The position numbers and the translations under genes are program-made. From NCBI GenBank assembly GCA_022410635.1, contig JAJVDF010000771.1:146622-210621 (forward strand): DNA of 64,000 nt, in the 5' to 3' direction. The notes under the pieces were generated by a model, which made no database searches, had not been told where the DNA came from, and saw only the letters and a list, made by a program, of their open reading frames with translations. This DNA is from Tretioscincus oriximinensis (Eukaryota; Chordata; Lepidosauria; Squamata; Gymnophthalmidae). Positions 1 through 11,543 of the stretch are shown here, one piece after another (position 1 is the stretch's first letter; each line of letters starts with the position of its first letter).

Positions 1-1329
1 CAGATATACACACACAATGGAAAGCTAAACATTTTAGAATTTTTAAAAGTTATTTCCCTGCTTCTCCTTAAAATATATTGTATAATTCCCATACATTACC
101 TTTTTCCCCTACTATTGCTCTCCACATATAGGTCTAGAAGACAACTGCAGTGGAAAATGTTCTTCTGCTTATTTGTGGTAAATTACTGTACACAGAGCTT
201 TTTGGAACAAGGCACTACTTTTAAATGTCTGGTCACCTCACGGAATATGTAGTGCATTTCCTGCCACCAGGATAAGAGGAAGGAAGCACAAGGCTAAAAC
301 GTTTGATGTGTGGTCTGCTATAATTCTTTTCATGTGTTCAGTGGCTTTCGTATGATCTGTGTACTACAATCAATTCTGACCATACTGTGGTCCACTTCAT
401 TAAATCTGACCTTCCTAAATAGGAAAAAAATTCATACTGTAAGTGGCATTCACCTGCCACTTTTATAATGAAAGGGTTATAGCTTGCCCTTAAGCTGGTT
501 CCTGTATTAAGTTTAGCAGAAAAGGAGTTTTTTATCTCATTTTTTTAATCTTATGAAGATATAAATTTCGTAGGGTAGAATACTAAAACTAAGAAACATT
601 GTCACCATCTTAAGAGAAGGTCAACATTTTTNGGGGGGTGCATATGTGAGTTACAGTATTTCAGATGAACATTCAGACAGCACATGGATTGGCTGGCTAT
701 TAGCTTGCTTGTCACAATATGATCACCATATGTAATGTTGTGTTTCTTTTGAATGTATGTGAATACAGATATATTTTTGCTTATGTAGAATTCTATTATA
801 TTCATCATCATGTGAAAGGTAAATACTCAAGGATACATTTAGTTTCCCACTTTTTGGTACAGTATGTATCTCAACCACGCTTAGCCATTTATTTTTAACA
901 AATCCTATAAAAAACTTAAATATAATTAAAAACATAATAGAACAAATTTAGTTCAGTATCCTACTTGAATATAATGAACAACAGTATATTGTTCATTTTG
1001 AGTGCCTATAAAATTTTTACACTTCACACAGTGCAATGATTCATGTATTAAAGTAAATTTAATGCTGAGTTCAGTACAACAAACAAGTGAAATATTTGCA
1101 TTACAATGAAAATTATGTTAATTTCAATCAAAAAGAAAAATCAGTAAAAAAAGCATGTATGTGAGAGTGAAGAAGTACATTGTAGTAGCAGCTGCTACTA
1201 TCCTATCATAATTGTTGTTGAGAACCAATGATCTCCTGTCATTTTTGAGCAAGTGGGAAAGGTCATGTTCAAAGGTGGGAAAGGTCAGTTTGACTGTTCC
1301 TTTTACAGAATAAAGTTGGTTACTGCAGT

Positions 1330-2250
1330 GCAATAACAGTTGAATGGTTGTGCGCATTGTTTATTTTCATTGTTTTGGCATATTGTGTTTGGTGCTATTT
1401 ATAATGTAAAAATAAATAAAACAAGTGGTGACTGGTCACCCAGGAAGAGATCCGAGATTGTTGAGTTATGTGAATATGGACTTTCGTATGCAGCAATTGC
1501 AAAAGAAGTTAGTGGGAATGTGACTACATTCGGCATACGAAAGTCTTGTTTATACTATCAAGAAACACAGTTCATACAAAACAAAGTAGGAAAAGACTGG
1601 CAAAACGTGCACAATAGCTGTTGATGATAGGAGAATAAAAAGAATTTGCATCAGGGACCGAAGGATGATGTGAAGTGAACTGATTGGAGCTGGTGTTTTT
1701 GTCAGTNCAAGAACAATTTAGAGAAGACTAGTAGAGGCTGGCCTAAAAGGTAGGATTCCCAGGGGAAAAAAAGACATTTCTGAATAAAAAGCAGCGGCAG
1801 AACTAAATACAGTGGACAAAAAATACGTTGAATGAACAGAAGGTCAGTTGAAACAAGTGATACTGAGTGATGAAACTAAGATATCGGTATTTGGTAGTGT
1901 GAGATGTCAGGTTGAGGGAAAGCTACATCCAGATTGTATTCTAGCAACAACAAAGAATCCTACAAGTGTTATGATCTGGGCCTATATGTCAGCGGATGCT
2001 GTAGGCCACCTTCATGTCATAGACAACACATTGAACAACAGAAAGTACATTGACACCATTCTAAACCAAAACNTCTACCTTCTAACAAGGAACTTTTTTC
2101 CTGATAATGCCTCTTTTTGTACCAGCACAACACGTTGTAAGCATGGATATGTAAGAGGTGGTTCAGAGAATGACATACAGCAAGTGGGATAGCCAGGAAA
2201 CAGCCAGACCTGAAACCTTGTGATACTGTTTGAAACAATTCTTATGACTG
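1330..2250 (+). pseudogene. Decayed Tc1-like (Tc1/mariner) DNA transposon
   Basis: Two broken coding pieces lie in order. The first, about 1340-1624, encodes a helix-turn-helix N-terminus beginning near WSPRKRSEIVELCEYGLSY, like the paired-type DNA-binding domain of Tc1 transposases. The second, about 1848-2192, encodes the catalytic core: an LSDETK...FGS block (first catalytic Asp), a VMIWAYMSA block and a DNA block around FPDNA (second catalytic Asp), after which the expected histidine/serine context is garbled. Stops and frame changes separate the pieces, so no active transposase can be made. Terminal inverted repeats were not resolved, so the borders are approximate. Confidence 0.75.
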
Positions 2251-2264
2251 AGGCATCCATCAAA

Positions 2265-2735
2265 TAAAATAATATGTATAGTTTAATGATTAGTCATTGA
2301 ACCATATCAAATTTACAAAAGATAAAACCATTTCACCATAAAAAGTACAAATTTCAATTAAAACAAAAAGAGAATGTTATTTACCCCCATCTCACTTACA
2401 TGACATCCCATTCATCACAATGAATAATTTCCTAAGTCGGGCAATCTTAGTAAGAAACAAGGCAACTCTGTGTGTCACCTGGGGATTTTCTCCCTTGAGG
2501 AGGTAATTCAGCTGAAGTTCTGCAGTCCAATGGNACACCCTTTGCAAATAAAAGAGAATTAATTGAGGCTATAATTGCCTCATGGCACCACATAATAAAA
2601 GAAGGAAGAACTCCCAAAATTGGTAGGCTCAATGTTTTGTCACTATGCTGCTGTCTTGAAAAATAAAGACTATCTAGCTAAAGAATAACTGAGACCTTCG
2701 GGTATAAGTATAAATAAATAAAATAAAATAAGTAC
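2265..2735 (+). repeat. Unnamed interspersed repeat, copy 1, with AAATAAA-type 3' tail
   Basis: The start (TTTAATGATTAGTCATTGAA) resembles the segment at about 60763 (TTTATTGATTAATCGTTTGA). A second shared block is the AGAGAATTAATTGAGG-like segment near 2553 against a related one near 60959. Both copies are followed by a CTGAGACCTT...TATA...AAATAAATA tail, here at 2690-2732. The tail resembles those of the Sauria-type SINEs in this window. I cannot assign the family; it could be a LINE 3' end. Confidence 0.4.
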
Positions 2736-2980
2736 TGTTAGGACATTGTCATTGTAAGAACACATGGATTTCCACTCTTAAGTGGTGTTTTCATTGCATA
2801 ATCTTCATTGTAGTGCAAATATTACACTTTTGTTTATTATACATATAACATAAAATCAGTGTCCTCCACACATTATAGTGAAAGGTAATGGTCTTGGAGG
2901 AAAGAAAATCTAACTAGAACAGTTCTGAAATAGCCATTTGCTTATCTTTCTGTTACGTTGGCACATTAGACTTTAAGTAC

Positions 2981-4139
2981 ATGTTTCATTGGGCCAGAAC
3001 CCATCTAGTCCAGCATTTTGTCCCACACAGAGGCCCACCTGGGCAGTTTGAACAGAAGGCAAAATCTTCACCTATTCTCGACTCCCTGTTCCTTCAACCC
3101 AGAGGCAGTTTCAGAAGATCCACCCTAGTAGCTATTTATACCCTTGGTGTCCATAAACCTATCTAACTTTGTCTTAAATCTATCCAGGCTACTAGCTATC
3201 ACCACTTCTTCTGGAAGTAAATTCTACAGACCGATGATCCTCTGGGGGAAAAAATACATACTCCAATATTTTTCTCTATTCACCTTATCNACCTCATGCA
3301 TGATTTTAGGCACCTCAATCAGATCACCTCTCAAACACTGCGAGGCTGAAGAGTCCCAGATGTTGCAGCCTGACTTCATAAGAGACGTGCTCCAATCCTT
3401 TGATCATTCTTGTTGACCTTTTCTGCACTTTCTCTAGCTCTACAATATCTTTTTTGAGATGTGGTGATCCCCAACATTGAATTATGATCCCCAACATTGA
3501 ATTTGCCTTTTTTTGTTATTGAAGCTGCACACTTGGTTGACACCTTCATTGAACTGTCCACCAACACCCCAAGATCTTTTTCTTGCTTGGTCACGGAAAG
3601 CTTGGTTCCCATTAGCTAGTAGGAGTAATTGGGGTTCTTTGCCCCAGTGTACAGGACTTGCTTAAGTTGAAATGCATTTGCCACTTTGTTGCCCACTCAC
3701 CCAATTTTAATAGATCACTCTGGAGCTCCTTGGAATCACTTTTAGTTTTCACTACTCTGAACAGTTTAGTGTCATCGGCGAACTCAGCTACTTCACCATT
3801 TACCTCGAACTTAGCTACTTCATTATTTCATCTCCATACATGAACTGTCAATTCACTACTATCCTCTCTCTCCTGTCTTTTAGCCAATTTCCAATCGAGG
3901 ACAGGGTCTACCCTCTTATTCCAAGACTGTGAAGCTTTTGTAGGAGCCTTTGATGAGGGACTTTATCAAAAGCCTTCTGAAAGTCTAGATAAACAATATC
4001 AACTGGATCCTCTTTATTCACATATTTATTAACACACTCAAAGAATTCTAACAAGAGATTTATGGAATCTGGGAGGTTCCTGAATACTATGGGGGATTTC
4101 CCAATTGGCATGGGTGGCACTCTTGCCAAAGCTCTTATT
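2981..4139 (-). mobile_element. CR1 LINE fragment with reverse-transcriptase remnants
   Basis: Read on the minus strand, 3908-4129 encodes a reverse-transcriptase segment containing VYLDFQKAFDKVPH, the motif A region typical of CR1/L2-type LINEs. The sequence down to about 2981 is the C-terminal coding and 3' region shared with the other CR1 copies here. Frames are broken by several indels. A 20-bp segment is duplicated in tandem near 3467-3507. The element is 5'-truncated. Confidence 0.8.
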
Positions 4140-5002
4140 TTCTCTTTGCAATCAGGAGATGAGCAGGACTATCGGTATGACTATTCCCCAGTGTCTTTGG
4201 CACAACTGTAGAGCTCATAAAACATCCTGGCATTCCATGAAGCTACAGGCAGTGATATAGGAATGGCAATGACTAGAGTGCAGGTGGCACTAATCTTGGC
4301 ATATGACTGAACATTGATTAGAGCGCATAATCATGCTTATTGCACATTCAGAAAAAGTTTTCTGAATCGTGCATATTCAGAAAACACACAAAGACGCACC
4401 TTAATTAGCACTGTTGGAGCATGGAGGTGATGAATTCAAATGGAGCTGTTAATCAAGGTAATAATTATGGTTAGAACTCCCTAGTGGAGATCAAGCACAC
4501 CCCCTGGAGAGTCTTGACCGTCCAGTTCTACTAAATATATTAATACCTATTTCTTCATAAATATTTCCCAAATATTTGAATGCTTTGGGTAATAAGTGTT
4601 CGATATATGATCAAATGTAAATTCTCCAGTTCCCTGTATGATCCCTTTCTATCAGTGCAAACGTGACTTTCTAAATATATTTTTGCAACATCGAAATCTC
4701 CTTTTTACTTTTGAATTTGAGCAGCATTTTGATTTTGGGTCTTTTGCCTTGTGACATTATGGATATTAGAAGGGCCTGCTTAACTCTGAATATTGTTTGT
4801 GGCTAAGGTATAGGTCACAGTCCTTCTGCTAATTTCTCCTTGTGCTTGATGTATAGTTATGTGCAAAGGGGGAAAATCATGCAATTACTGGATTTAGGCT
4901 GTGGTNCTCTATTTGTCTATTCCTGTATTGTAACCTTAAAAAAGTTCCAGTTAATAATTCAGACATTAAAAAAAACTATGAAGTCATTTTCTTAATAATC
5001 AG

Positions 5003-5224
5003 TATCTTAAAATGTCGTAGGAGAGCGCTGAATCTGGGAATTCTTCGGGATCCTGGATCAGAGGTGGAAGATAGACAATATCAAATAGACCTTCAATCCA
5101 TCAATATTGGCACGGCTCAGTGGGATCAGCTGAAACCAGAGAATGAGAATGGTAAAGGAAGAACAGATTCAGAAAATGAAAGGAATTCTCAGAATCCTGC
5201 CCTAGAGTGGAATATGGCTAGTAG
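5003..5224 (+). CDS. VPS13B: VPS13B exon A (internal)
   Basis: This exon encodes about 74 residues of VPS13B and is open throughout. It includes ALNLGILRDPG, then DRQYQIDLQSINIGTAQWDQ and ends NPALEWNMAS. The 3' border is a strong donor (AG|GTAAGT at 5225) and leaves two bases of a serine codon, completed by the first base of the next exon. For the 5' border I prefer the acceptor AATCAG|T at 5002/5003. An alternative AG at 5019-5020 (exon start 5021) keeps the same phase and removes six residues, ILKCRR-like. Both give an in-frame product, so RNA evidence is needed to choose. The protein is a rod-shaped lipid-transfer bridge and this is an interior segment. Confidence 0.88.
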
Positions 5225-5827
5225 GTAAGTAGAAACTCTCTATCAAAAAGTATCATGAGAGTGTCAAGCTCTGAGCTTGGGTTTATTTTTGGTACAATTT
5301 ATATGTGGCTGTCTTGGCAGAGATACAGATGTGGTTTTGCTGTTGCCGGCTTCCTACAATTGCTTCTTAATTGCCTAGCAATATAGTTATGTCTCTATAT
5401 TCCCATAAAATTATAAGGCCACAGAATGTAACTCTTAGCTGAAATCTAGCATTTCCGTATTTAATCAAAGAATAACAGAGTTATTATCCTGTTGTAATTT
5501 TACAAAGTTTAAATGAAACCAGTTTTAAGCCAGCAGAGGACAAAAAGGTTCCCACCTTCACTGTTGGCTTCAGAAGCAATATTTTTGTGCTTCTATAAAT
5601 GAAAACAGCTGCAATTTCAGAAATGACACATTTTTGGTGATTTGATGATAGGCAAAGGAGGACTTCCAGTCCCAATCTATTTACAAACATTACTCTGATA
5701 GCTTCCACTTTCAATGTTCCTCTTGAAACATATCGCTGTAGCCGATCTTTATGTCTTTTTCTATCATCCCTGTTAGAGGTCACAGGAGCATCTTTGTGCA
5801 GATGATGAGCTGGAGAAAAGATTAAAG

Positions 5828-5915
5828 TATCACTTTGGAGACTAACAAGAGGAAGGGAGGTGACATGAGCTTTTGTAGACAAATCTACTTCTTCAGATCT
5901 GGTCTGCGGCATGCT
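5828..5915 (-). repeat. Penelope-like terminal repeat, half unit
   Basis: On the minus strand this reads TCTGAAGAAGTAGA..., then a short stem partner GTCTAC, then AAAAGCTCATG, and ends in a LGTTAGTCTCCAAAGTG-type segment (position 5828-5850 on plus is CACTTTGGAGACTAACA). The same order of blocks recurs at 16835, 35440, 38765, 50088 and 61575. The family name is inferred, not shown. Confidence 0.5.
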
Positions 5916-7304
5916 TCACAAGAAACCATTTGGCCCAGAACGTGGCATGCTCCCTGAGGAATCATTAGGCTTCCCTGGCTAAATAATGGTTCTTCACTTT
6001 GTTACACCATGAAGTGAAATACAAAAAGAAGAAGGAGGGAATCCCAAGAGGAAGAGATGGAGGGAGGCTATCTTCCAGCTGATTGCACTTTGTGCACGCC
6101 AACAAGCAGTTCAGACGATCACTTATTATTGTTTGTTGGTGCTTGCGCGCAACATAATCAACTGGAAGACTCGCCACGCATTGCTGAAAACTTTAAAATG
6201 TAAGATAGGAATCACGGCGGGTAATCAGGCCTCCAGGGCCCTGGGATGGTGCCCCAATTGCCCACCCTGGATACACCTATGACCATGGCAGTTGAAAGCA
6301 GATCTGTCCATGAGAGAAGCAAAAGCTTGAAAAAGTACATCTTGGGCTTATAAAGCGGCTGCATTAGGAGTGTTGTAATGCACTCCTGACCCCAATAGTT
6401 ACAAAGAGAAAATCATAAGAATTGGGACCCCACCATCCCTCATTTCAATTGCCTAACCTTCTGCTCAACACAGGATTCACTAAAACACCCCCTGCCAAAA
6501 TTCTTCCACAGACCGTTTCCCTTACCTATCTTGCCCACCTGCCCATAATCCTTCGACCCAGGTCCTGATTTGTACAGACAGAGAATGCTGGATCAGAATT
6601 TGGAGGAAGGGAGATGTCCTGTGTGCGGGGACACATTATCTTGTTCCCCTTTGTTATATGGCAAGTTCTTAACTAAGGTCACCCAGAGAAAGGTCACAGA
6701 AGGTACCTGGTAACGCGCTGTCCGCCTCATTGCTAGATTGAGCTGAGGCAGGTGAANCAGTAGCAGTAGATTGATGAATATTTCTGCTTCCTTTCCTTGT
6801 TGGCTTGCTAAAGATGGTCTTTATAGGATCGTATTGTAGCTTGGGTGGAATGAAATCAATACATTGATGTCTTTGCTTCCATATTTTCTTTCTTCACCTC
6901 TTGGTTTCCTTTAGCTACAGATATGTCACTTTGCACACAGTCATTACATTATGTTAGCTGTGATGAAAAAAGTAAGTGAAGCAGACTTTAGAACCAGTGG
7001 GTCTATTTGTATCTGAAATCAGAAACCAGATGTATTCTAGAAATCCATGTGAACATTTTTATTAATGTTTTTTAAACTTAACATAGAACATTATGCAGAA
7101 AGCAAATCCATGGTTTTATCCAGTTTTACATATACCTATTTTAAGTGCAGTGTTTTCTAATTGGACATGACAAGTATATTATTCAATACTTATTTTTGCA
7201 GATCTGCATTTTCAAACATATGTGCAAGTTTCACTGTTCAAAATTCCAAGTTTTTATTGGTTGACAACTNTATACTGTGAAGTTTTTATTTTTCCTCGTT
7301 TGGT

Positions 7305-7430
7305 TAAAGATTTTGCCTCCTTCTGTTCCAGACTGCCCAGGTGCAATTGGTGGATCACTGTGTGAGCAGAATGCTGGACTAGATGAATTCAGCAGGGCTC
7401 CTATTATGTTGTATGTTCTTATGGTTTCCC
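7305..7430 (+). mobile_element. CR1 LINE 3' end
   Basis: This is the plus-orientation version of the 3' end seen inverted at 9868, 20019 and 23034. It reads GGTGCAATTGGTGGATCACT, then GAATGCTGGACTAGATGAAT, and ends with a TGTTCTTATG unit. That octamer-like tail is the reverse complement of the ACATAAGA repeats at the other copies. Only the last ~125 bp is present, a typical 5'-truncated CR1. Confidence 0.75.
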
Positions 7431-7954
7431 ATCTCAACCATTCAAAGAGCAAAGTGCTTAACTGTAAGACAAGCTATATCTGGACAGAGTCTAAAACATG
7501 GGACTGTATTGGGGCAGGGCTATATTGGGAATCCCCAAACATCAGAAAAAAATGATGGGAATTCTGCATTATTGCTATGGAGAAAAAAAAACAGATTTTC
7601 CCCCAAATAGCAGTATGGACTTACTTAGCTGGAAGCTTGCTCACAGGATCTTTCTTGAAAAAAAAATGTCCATACACGTGCAAGGCTTAAAAGTGAAAAT
7701 GGGCAGTAGTACGCATGTATGTGGCTGATACGTGTGCACTTCCAATATTTCACAGTCAAAAGGCTTGAAAATAGTAATCTGGCAGTCATTGGAGCAAGCA
7801 TCAAGACAGATAAGCAGCCATTTTTTGCCATCTTGAGCGGGAACGGGACGGACAATTGTGAGATGTAAACATGCTCTCAAAATTTCTTCTTGCTATCTGT
7901 AAAGAATTTCAGTCTCTGTCTGCTGTCACACGTACTAGCATATCCACATAGCAT

Positions 7955-8435
7955 TATAATGGGGCCCCTGCTGAACTGGGCCACAGCCCATCTAATCTAG
8001 CATTCTATCTCACACAGTGTCCCACTGATTGCACCTGGATGGTGTCAAACATAGAAAGGCAAAACCTTCTGCTCTTCTCAACTGCCTGNAGATGGTGTTT
8101 CAGAAATCCTGCTGTTGCTCCATCCTGGAGAGAGTATCAAGAGATCCATCCTAGTAGCTATTGATATACTTGGCTTCCATGAATTTGTCTAATTCTATTA
8201 CAAAGCTGTCCAAGCTGCTAGCTGCTATCANCTCTTTTGGAAATGAATTCCTTAGATCAAAAATCATTTTTGTTGGCAGTCCTAATTCTTCTGCCCATCA
8301 ACTTCAAGGAATGGCCCNGGGTCCCAGTGCTAAATGGTAGAGATTTTTTATTCTTTATTCCCCTTATCCATCCAATGCATTATTTTATACACTTCAATCT
8401 TAAATGCCATCTTTCACAATCTAAGAGGCCTATAT
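7955..8435 (-). mobile_element. CR1 LINE 3' fragment
   Basis: The segment begins with a GGGGCCCCTGCTGAACTGGG block (the reverse of the CR1 3' untranslated end) and continues through blocks shared with 2981-3400 and 20019-20460, such as CACAGTGTCCCACTGATTGC and the CTTCAATCTTA...CATCTTTCA coding remnant. It ends abruptly at the tRNA-like head of a SINE at 8436, so the SINE may have inserted into or beside it. Confidence 0.75.
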
Positions 8436-8690
8436 GTTACACAGTTTGGTGTAATGGTAAGAGTGTTGGTCTCTTATATGGTAGTCTCCGGTTTGATTCC
8501 CCACTCCTCCATGAAGCCAGCTGGGTGACCTTGGGCCACAGTTCTTTAGAACTCTCTCAGCCCCACCTACTTCACAGTGTTTCTGTTGTGGAGAAAGGAA
8601 CAAAGCAATGTGCGTCCCACTATGGTTGGCCGCCTTGAGACCTTCGGGTATAGGGCGGGATATAAGAAGAAATAAATAAATAATAAAGCA
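8436..8690 (+). mobile_element. tRNA-headed SINE (Sauria-type)
   Basis: The head carries a pol III A box (TTGGTGTAATGG) and B box (GGTTTGATTCC) at normal tRNA spacing. A body follows with TGAAGCCAGCTGGGTGACCT and CTCTCAGCCCCACCTACTTC, then a tail GAGACCTTCGGGTATAGGGC...AAATAAATAAATAA. The same composite is at 29827 and, inverted, at 60518. The AAATAAA tail resembles RTE/BovB-mobilised SINEs of squamates; the Sauria label comes from memory. Confidence 0.8.
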
Positions 8691-9319
8691 TTTTATATTT
8701 ATCACTATAAGTTAAGCTTTCAGAAACCATTTTAAACCTATAAAAGCTACACAGATAAACCCTGACTTCATGAGCGAATTGAGACCAAATTCTTGTTTCT
8801 CGAGCATGGATTTGTAAAATGGGTGGTAATCGAAATAATATCTTTTTGAACACTCAGATTTAGGATAACATTCTAAAATTCAGTGCTTCTTAAGATGTGA
8901 ACCCATAAAGCGAGAGAGCTCATAAAGTAGAGTTTACCTGTATTATATTTAAACTGCTTATAAGAAGTAAAATTTACATTTCCCATTTAGTGACATATAT
9001 CACAATGTTGCTATATAGCCTGAAAAACGCACTTCAGTTAAAATGCTGAAACAACAGTAACTTTAAGCTGTTTCCATGATAACTCAGTAGCTTTCACATT
9101 TGTAAAAACAAACCACAGGTAAGGGCCCCATGGCATACCTTGAAAATTAAAGAGCCTTTAAAAGCTTTTTAAATGTTTTACTGTTCTTATCCATTACAAG
9201 AAATAAACAAGACTATATTTCTTACCAAAATTATTAATATAAATATCAAAAAGTTCCCTCGATGCTTTTAGTTGGAACACTTAAGAACTGGATCAATGAC
9301 AGCAGTTTAAAAGAAATAG

Positions 9320-9530
9320 GAATTGGTTTTCATACCCCACTTTTCTAAACTTGAATGGATTCAAAACGATTCTCATTACCTTCTCTTCTCTTCACAAGAG
9401 ACACCTTGAGTATTATAGGAGGCGCTGGGAACTATGTCTAGCACAAGGCTTCATGGAGGAGTGCAGAATTGAACCGGGAAACTTTCAGATAAGAGCCTGA
9501 CACTCTGACCACTAGATCAGACTGGGTAGT
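9320..9530 (-). mobile_element. tRNA-headed SINE (Sauria-type), degraded
   Basis: The order is inverted relative to 8436. A tail-proximal ATACCCCACTTTTCTAAACT block comes first, then CTTCACAAGAGACACCTTGA, then TCATGGAGGAGTGCAGAATT, then the B box GAACCGGGAAAC and the A box region CTCTGACCACTAGATCAGAC. Several substitutions and gaps suggest an old copy. Confidence 0.7.
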
Positions 9531-9711
9531 CATGGGTGAAGCAGTTTTCAGCTGTCAAGATTTCATAGTGGTCAATATATAACAAAAAAAATTATACTCC
9601 TACATTCAAATTTATTAAATAAGACTGGGGAGGGGTTACAGATTCAGCGTTAAAAGTTAAGAAATGCCATGTATCTCAGTTTCATAGAGGACTTATTTTG
9701 AAAGATGTCAA

Positions 9712-10095
9712 ATGGCTCAGTCGCTTAGGAAACAGTTTCTCATCTGGGAGATGGGGTTTCAAGACCCTGTGTCAGACGTGGGAAGGGTTAAGTACCTTCC
9801 AGTAGCCTATAGCTGTAGCCAACCCAGCTAAGCAAGAATTGAAAGAAATTGTAACTGACAGCAAGTACATAAGAACATAAGAACATAAGAAGAGCCATAC
9901 TGGATCAGGCCACAGCCCATCAAGTCCAGCATTCTGTGTCACACATGTAAGTAGATACATGGGAACCACCACAGCCTGTTGGGGAATATAGAATGTAAGT
10001 CTTTGGGCAAAAATACCCTTGTAAGCCGCTTTGAGTCTCTTTGAAAGGTGAGAAAANCAGGGTATAAGAATCCAGTTCTTCTTCTTCTTATAGTG
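9712..10095 (+). mobile_element. tRNA-headed SINE with TTCTTC tail, interrupted by a CR1 tail
   Basis: The head TGGCTCAGTCGCTTAGGAAA (A box) and GGTTTCAAGACC (B box) match the copies at 22531, 24580, 36817 (inverted) and 43171 (inverted). The 3' part GTTGGGGAATATAGAATGTA...CTTTGAGTCTCTTTGAAAGG ends in GTTCTTCTTCTTCTT. The body is split at 9868-9946 by a CR1 3' end. This family is distinct from the AAATAAA-tailed SINEs; I do not know its formal name. Confidence 0.8.
9868..9946 (-). mobile_element. CR1 3'-end insertion inside a SINE
   Basis: Three ACATAAGA units lead into GAGCCATACTGGATCAGGCC and CATCAAGTCCAGCATTCTGT, the inverted CR1 3' end. The host SINE reads ...GCAAGTA before it and GTAAGTAGATACATGG after it, so AAGTA is present on both sides as a short apparent target-site duplication. 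The insert is only about 79 bp. Confidence 0.75.
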
Positions 10096-11190
10096 CTTTC
10101 TAAATATTACTCTAGGACATAGTGGTAAGGAGATGTTCCAACATACTACTCATCCCTATGGTTATATACAACATGTGGAAAGCATAAGGTTGGAATGGAA
10201 AATCCAAGTAGATTTCACTGAAGGGCTATGATAAAAGGTTACTATCAGCTCCTGTGCCTTCTTATTTCCTGCAAAAACCTTGTGGGTGTTTAATTGTGAA
10301 AGCATTTATGGATCCTGCACAGAGCCTTAAATGTACCATGAGCTAAGTAATAAAATATATGTTAATCTCCTTTGCTAAAATGTTTACATGCTCTCTGATT
10401 TTTTAATAACATAACTGCTCTCAAATTACTATCATTTTTATGAGATCAAGACTAAAAGGAAAGATGCACTTTTCATACCTTTTCCAGCATNGCTATATAA
10501 TGGAACAATAGTGCAATGGTTAGCTTTGTTGCTGTGGAAGACTGTTAATTAATAATGTACTCATGTAACATAAATTTCAGACATGGATAATTTCCAAACA
10601 ACTGTCTGCATGTGGACATGCCTTGTAGCACCTATTTTATAGTTCTCTGTGTTTTACTCTAAATATCTGAGAACAGTTGGCTATTTCAATACTTTGGAAA
10701 TTCTTCTCTATATTCCAAGGATTAAATACATAACAGATGCTTTGCTTGACTGGAGTGAATGTAGCTTTTACACCACCACTACCATTCCTCATTGAGGATG
10801 TTCATATGGTCAACACCTGTGACAATGCAGCAGAAAATTTAAAGTATGGTTTCATGTGAAAGTCGTAATAAAGTGCAGATTTAGTTCTTATTACCTGCTT
10901 CAGATTACTGAAATGAAATTCTACTTCTGAAGACAATGTCTTTGCTTTAGACTTGTTTGTTTTATATATGTGTATTAATTCCAATACCTGTGTTGTTCCC
11001 CATTCTTAGAAAAGCAATTTAGCGGTGCTTAAACGTAGCACACATTTTACTGACTAGAAAATCGATATTAATTACAATAGGAGTAAGCCAATAGAATACT
11101 GAACACTAGGCACAAAGCCAAGCTGAGAAATCAGGGATCAAGTCCTTGCTTACCCTGCCCTTGTGGCCTTCCCCATCATTTACTATCTCT

Positions 11191-11543
11191 AGCTGTGTGC
11201 ACACAATGACTCAAAAACCGCTATAAAGTTATATTCCAGAATATAGCAATCGTGTCTCTGTGCACACCAAACTTGTATATTCCATGAACAGTGCCCCAGT
11301 TCCGCAATATCGCTCGCTGATNTCGGGACAGTGCAGTCCGAGAATTGTTTTAACCTCTTGCGCCTAATTTGTGCACATGCATACACTCAAGAGAGGGTGG
11401 AGGTTCTCAATATCTCAGCAATAGTTTATTCCAGGAAAAACAGTGTTTATTGCAGGATGACTGCTGAAAAATGCTTAGCCCATGTGCTGGAATCATCCTC
11501 ATCTTGCTCTGATTGAGGTAGAAATATGCTGTGTGCACACAGC
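11191..11543. mobile_element. Candidate MITE with GCTGTGTGCACACA ends
   Basis: The segment starts AGCTGTGTGCACACAA and ends GCTGTGTGCACACAGC. The shared 14-mer is itself nearly palindromic, so the ends qualify as terminal inverted repeats. The interior is about 325 bp, non-coding and includes CpG-containing words that are rare around it (CAATATCGCTCGC). No clear target-site duplication was seen. It could alternatively be a unique segment between two chance palindromes. Confidence 0.4.

Larger units (their letters stand above)
1..5002 (+). other. VPS13B: VPS13B intron, 3' part
   Basis: This is AT-rich non-coding sequence upstream of the first exon in the window. It holds a decayed Tc1-like transposon (about 1330-2250), an unnamed repeat ending in an AAATAAA-type tail (2265-2735) and a CR1 LINE fragment (2981-4139). 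I see nothing recognisable in 1-1330, 2740-2980 or 4140-5000 apart from a short perfect palindrome near 4347-4368 (10-bp arms around TTCAGAAAA). Confidence 0.8.

Noticed and set aside
5484..5912. 142-residue open frame on the minus strand
   Set aside because: No recognisable domain, part of it is the Penelope-like repeat, and it overlaps intron sequence with no splice or promoter context.
8440..8520. Functional tRNA gene from A and B box matches
   Set aside because: The boxes belong to SINE heads; no cloverleaf with a proper acceptor stem follows, and the same head recurs with SINE bodies attached.
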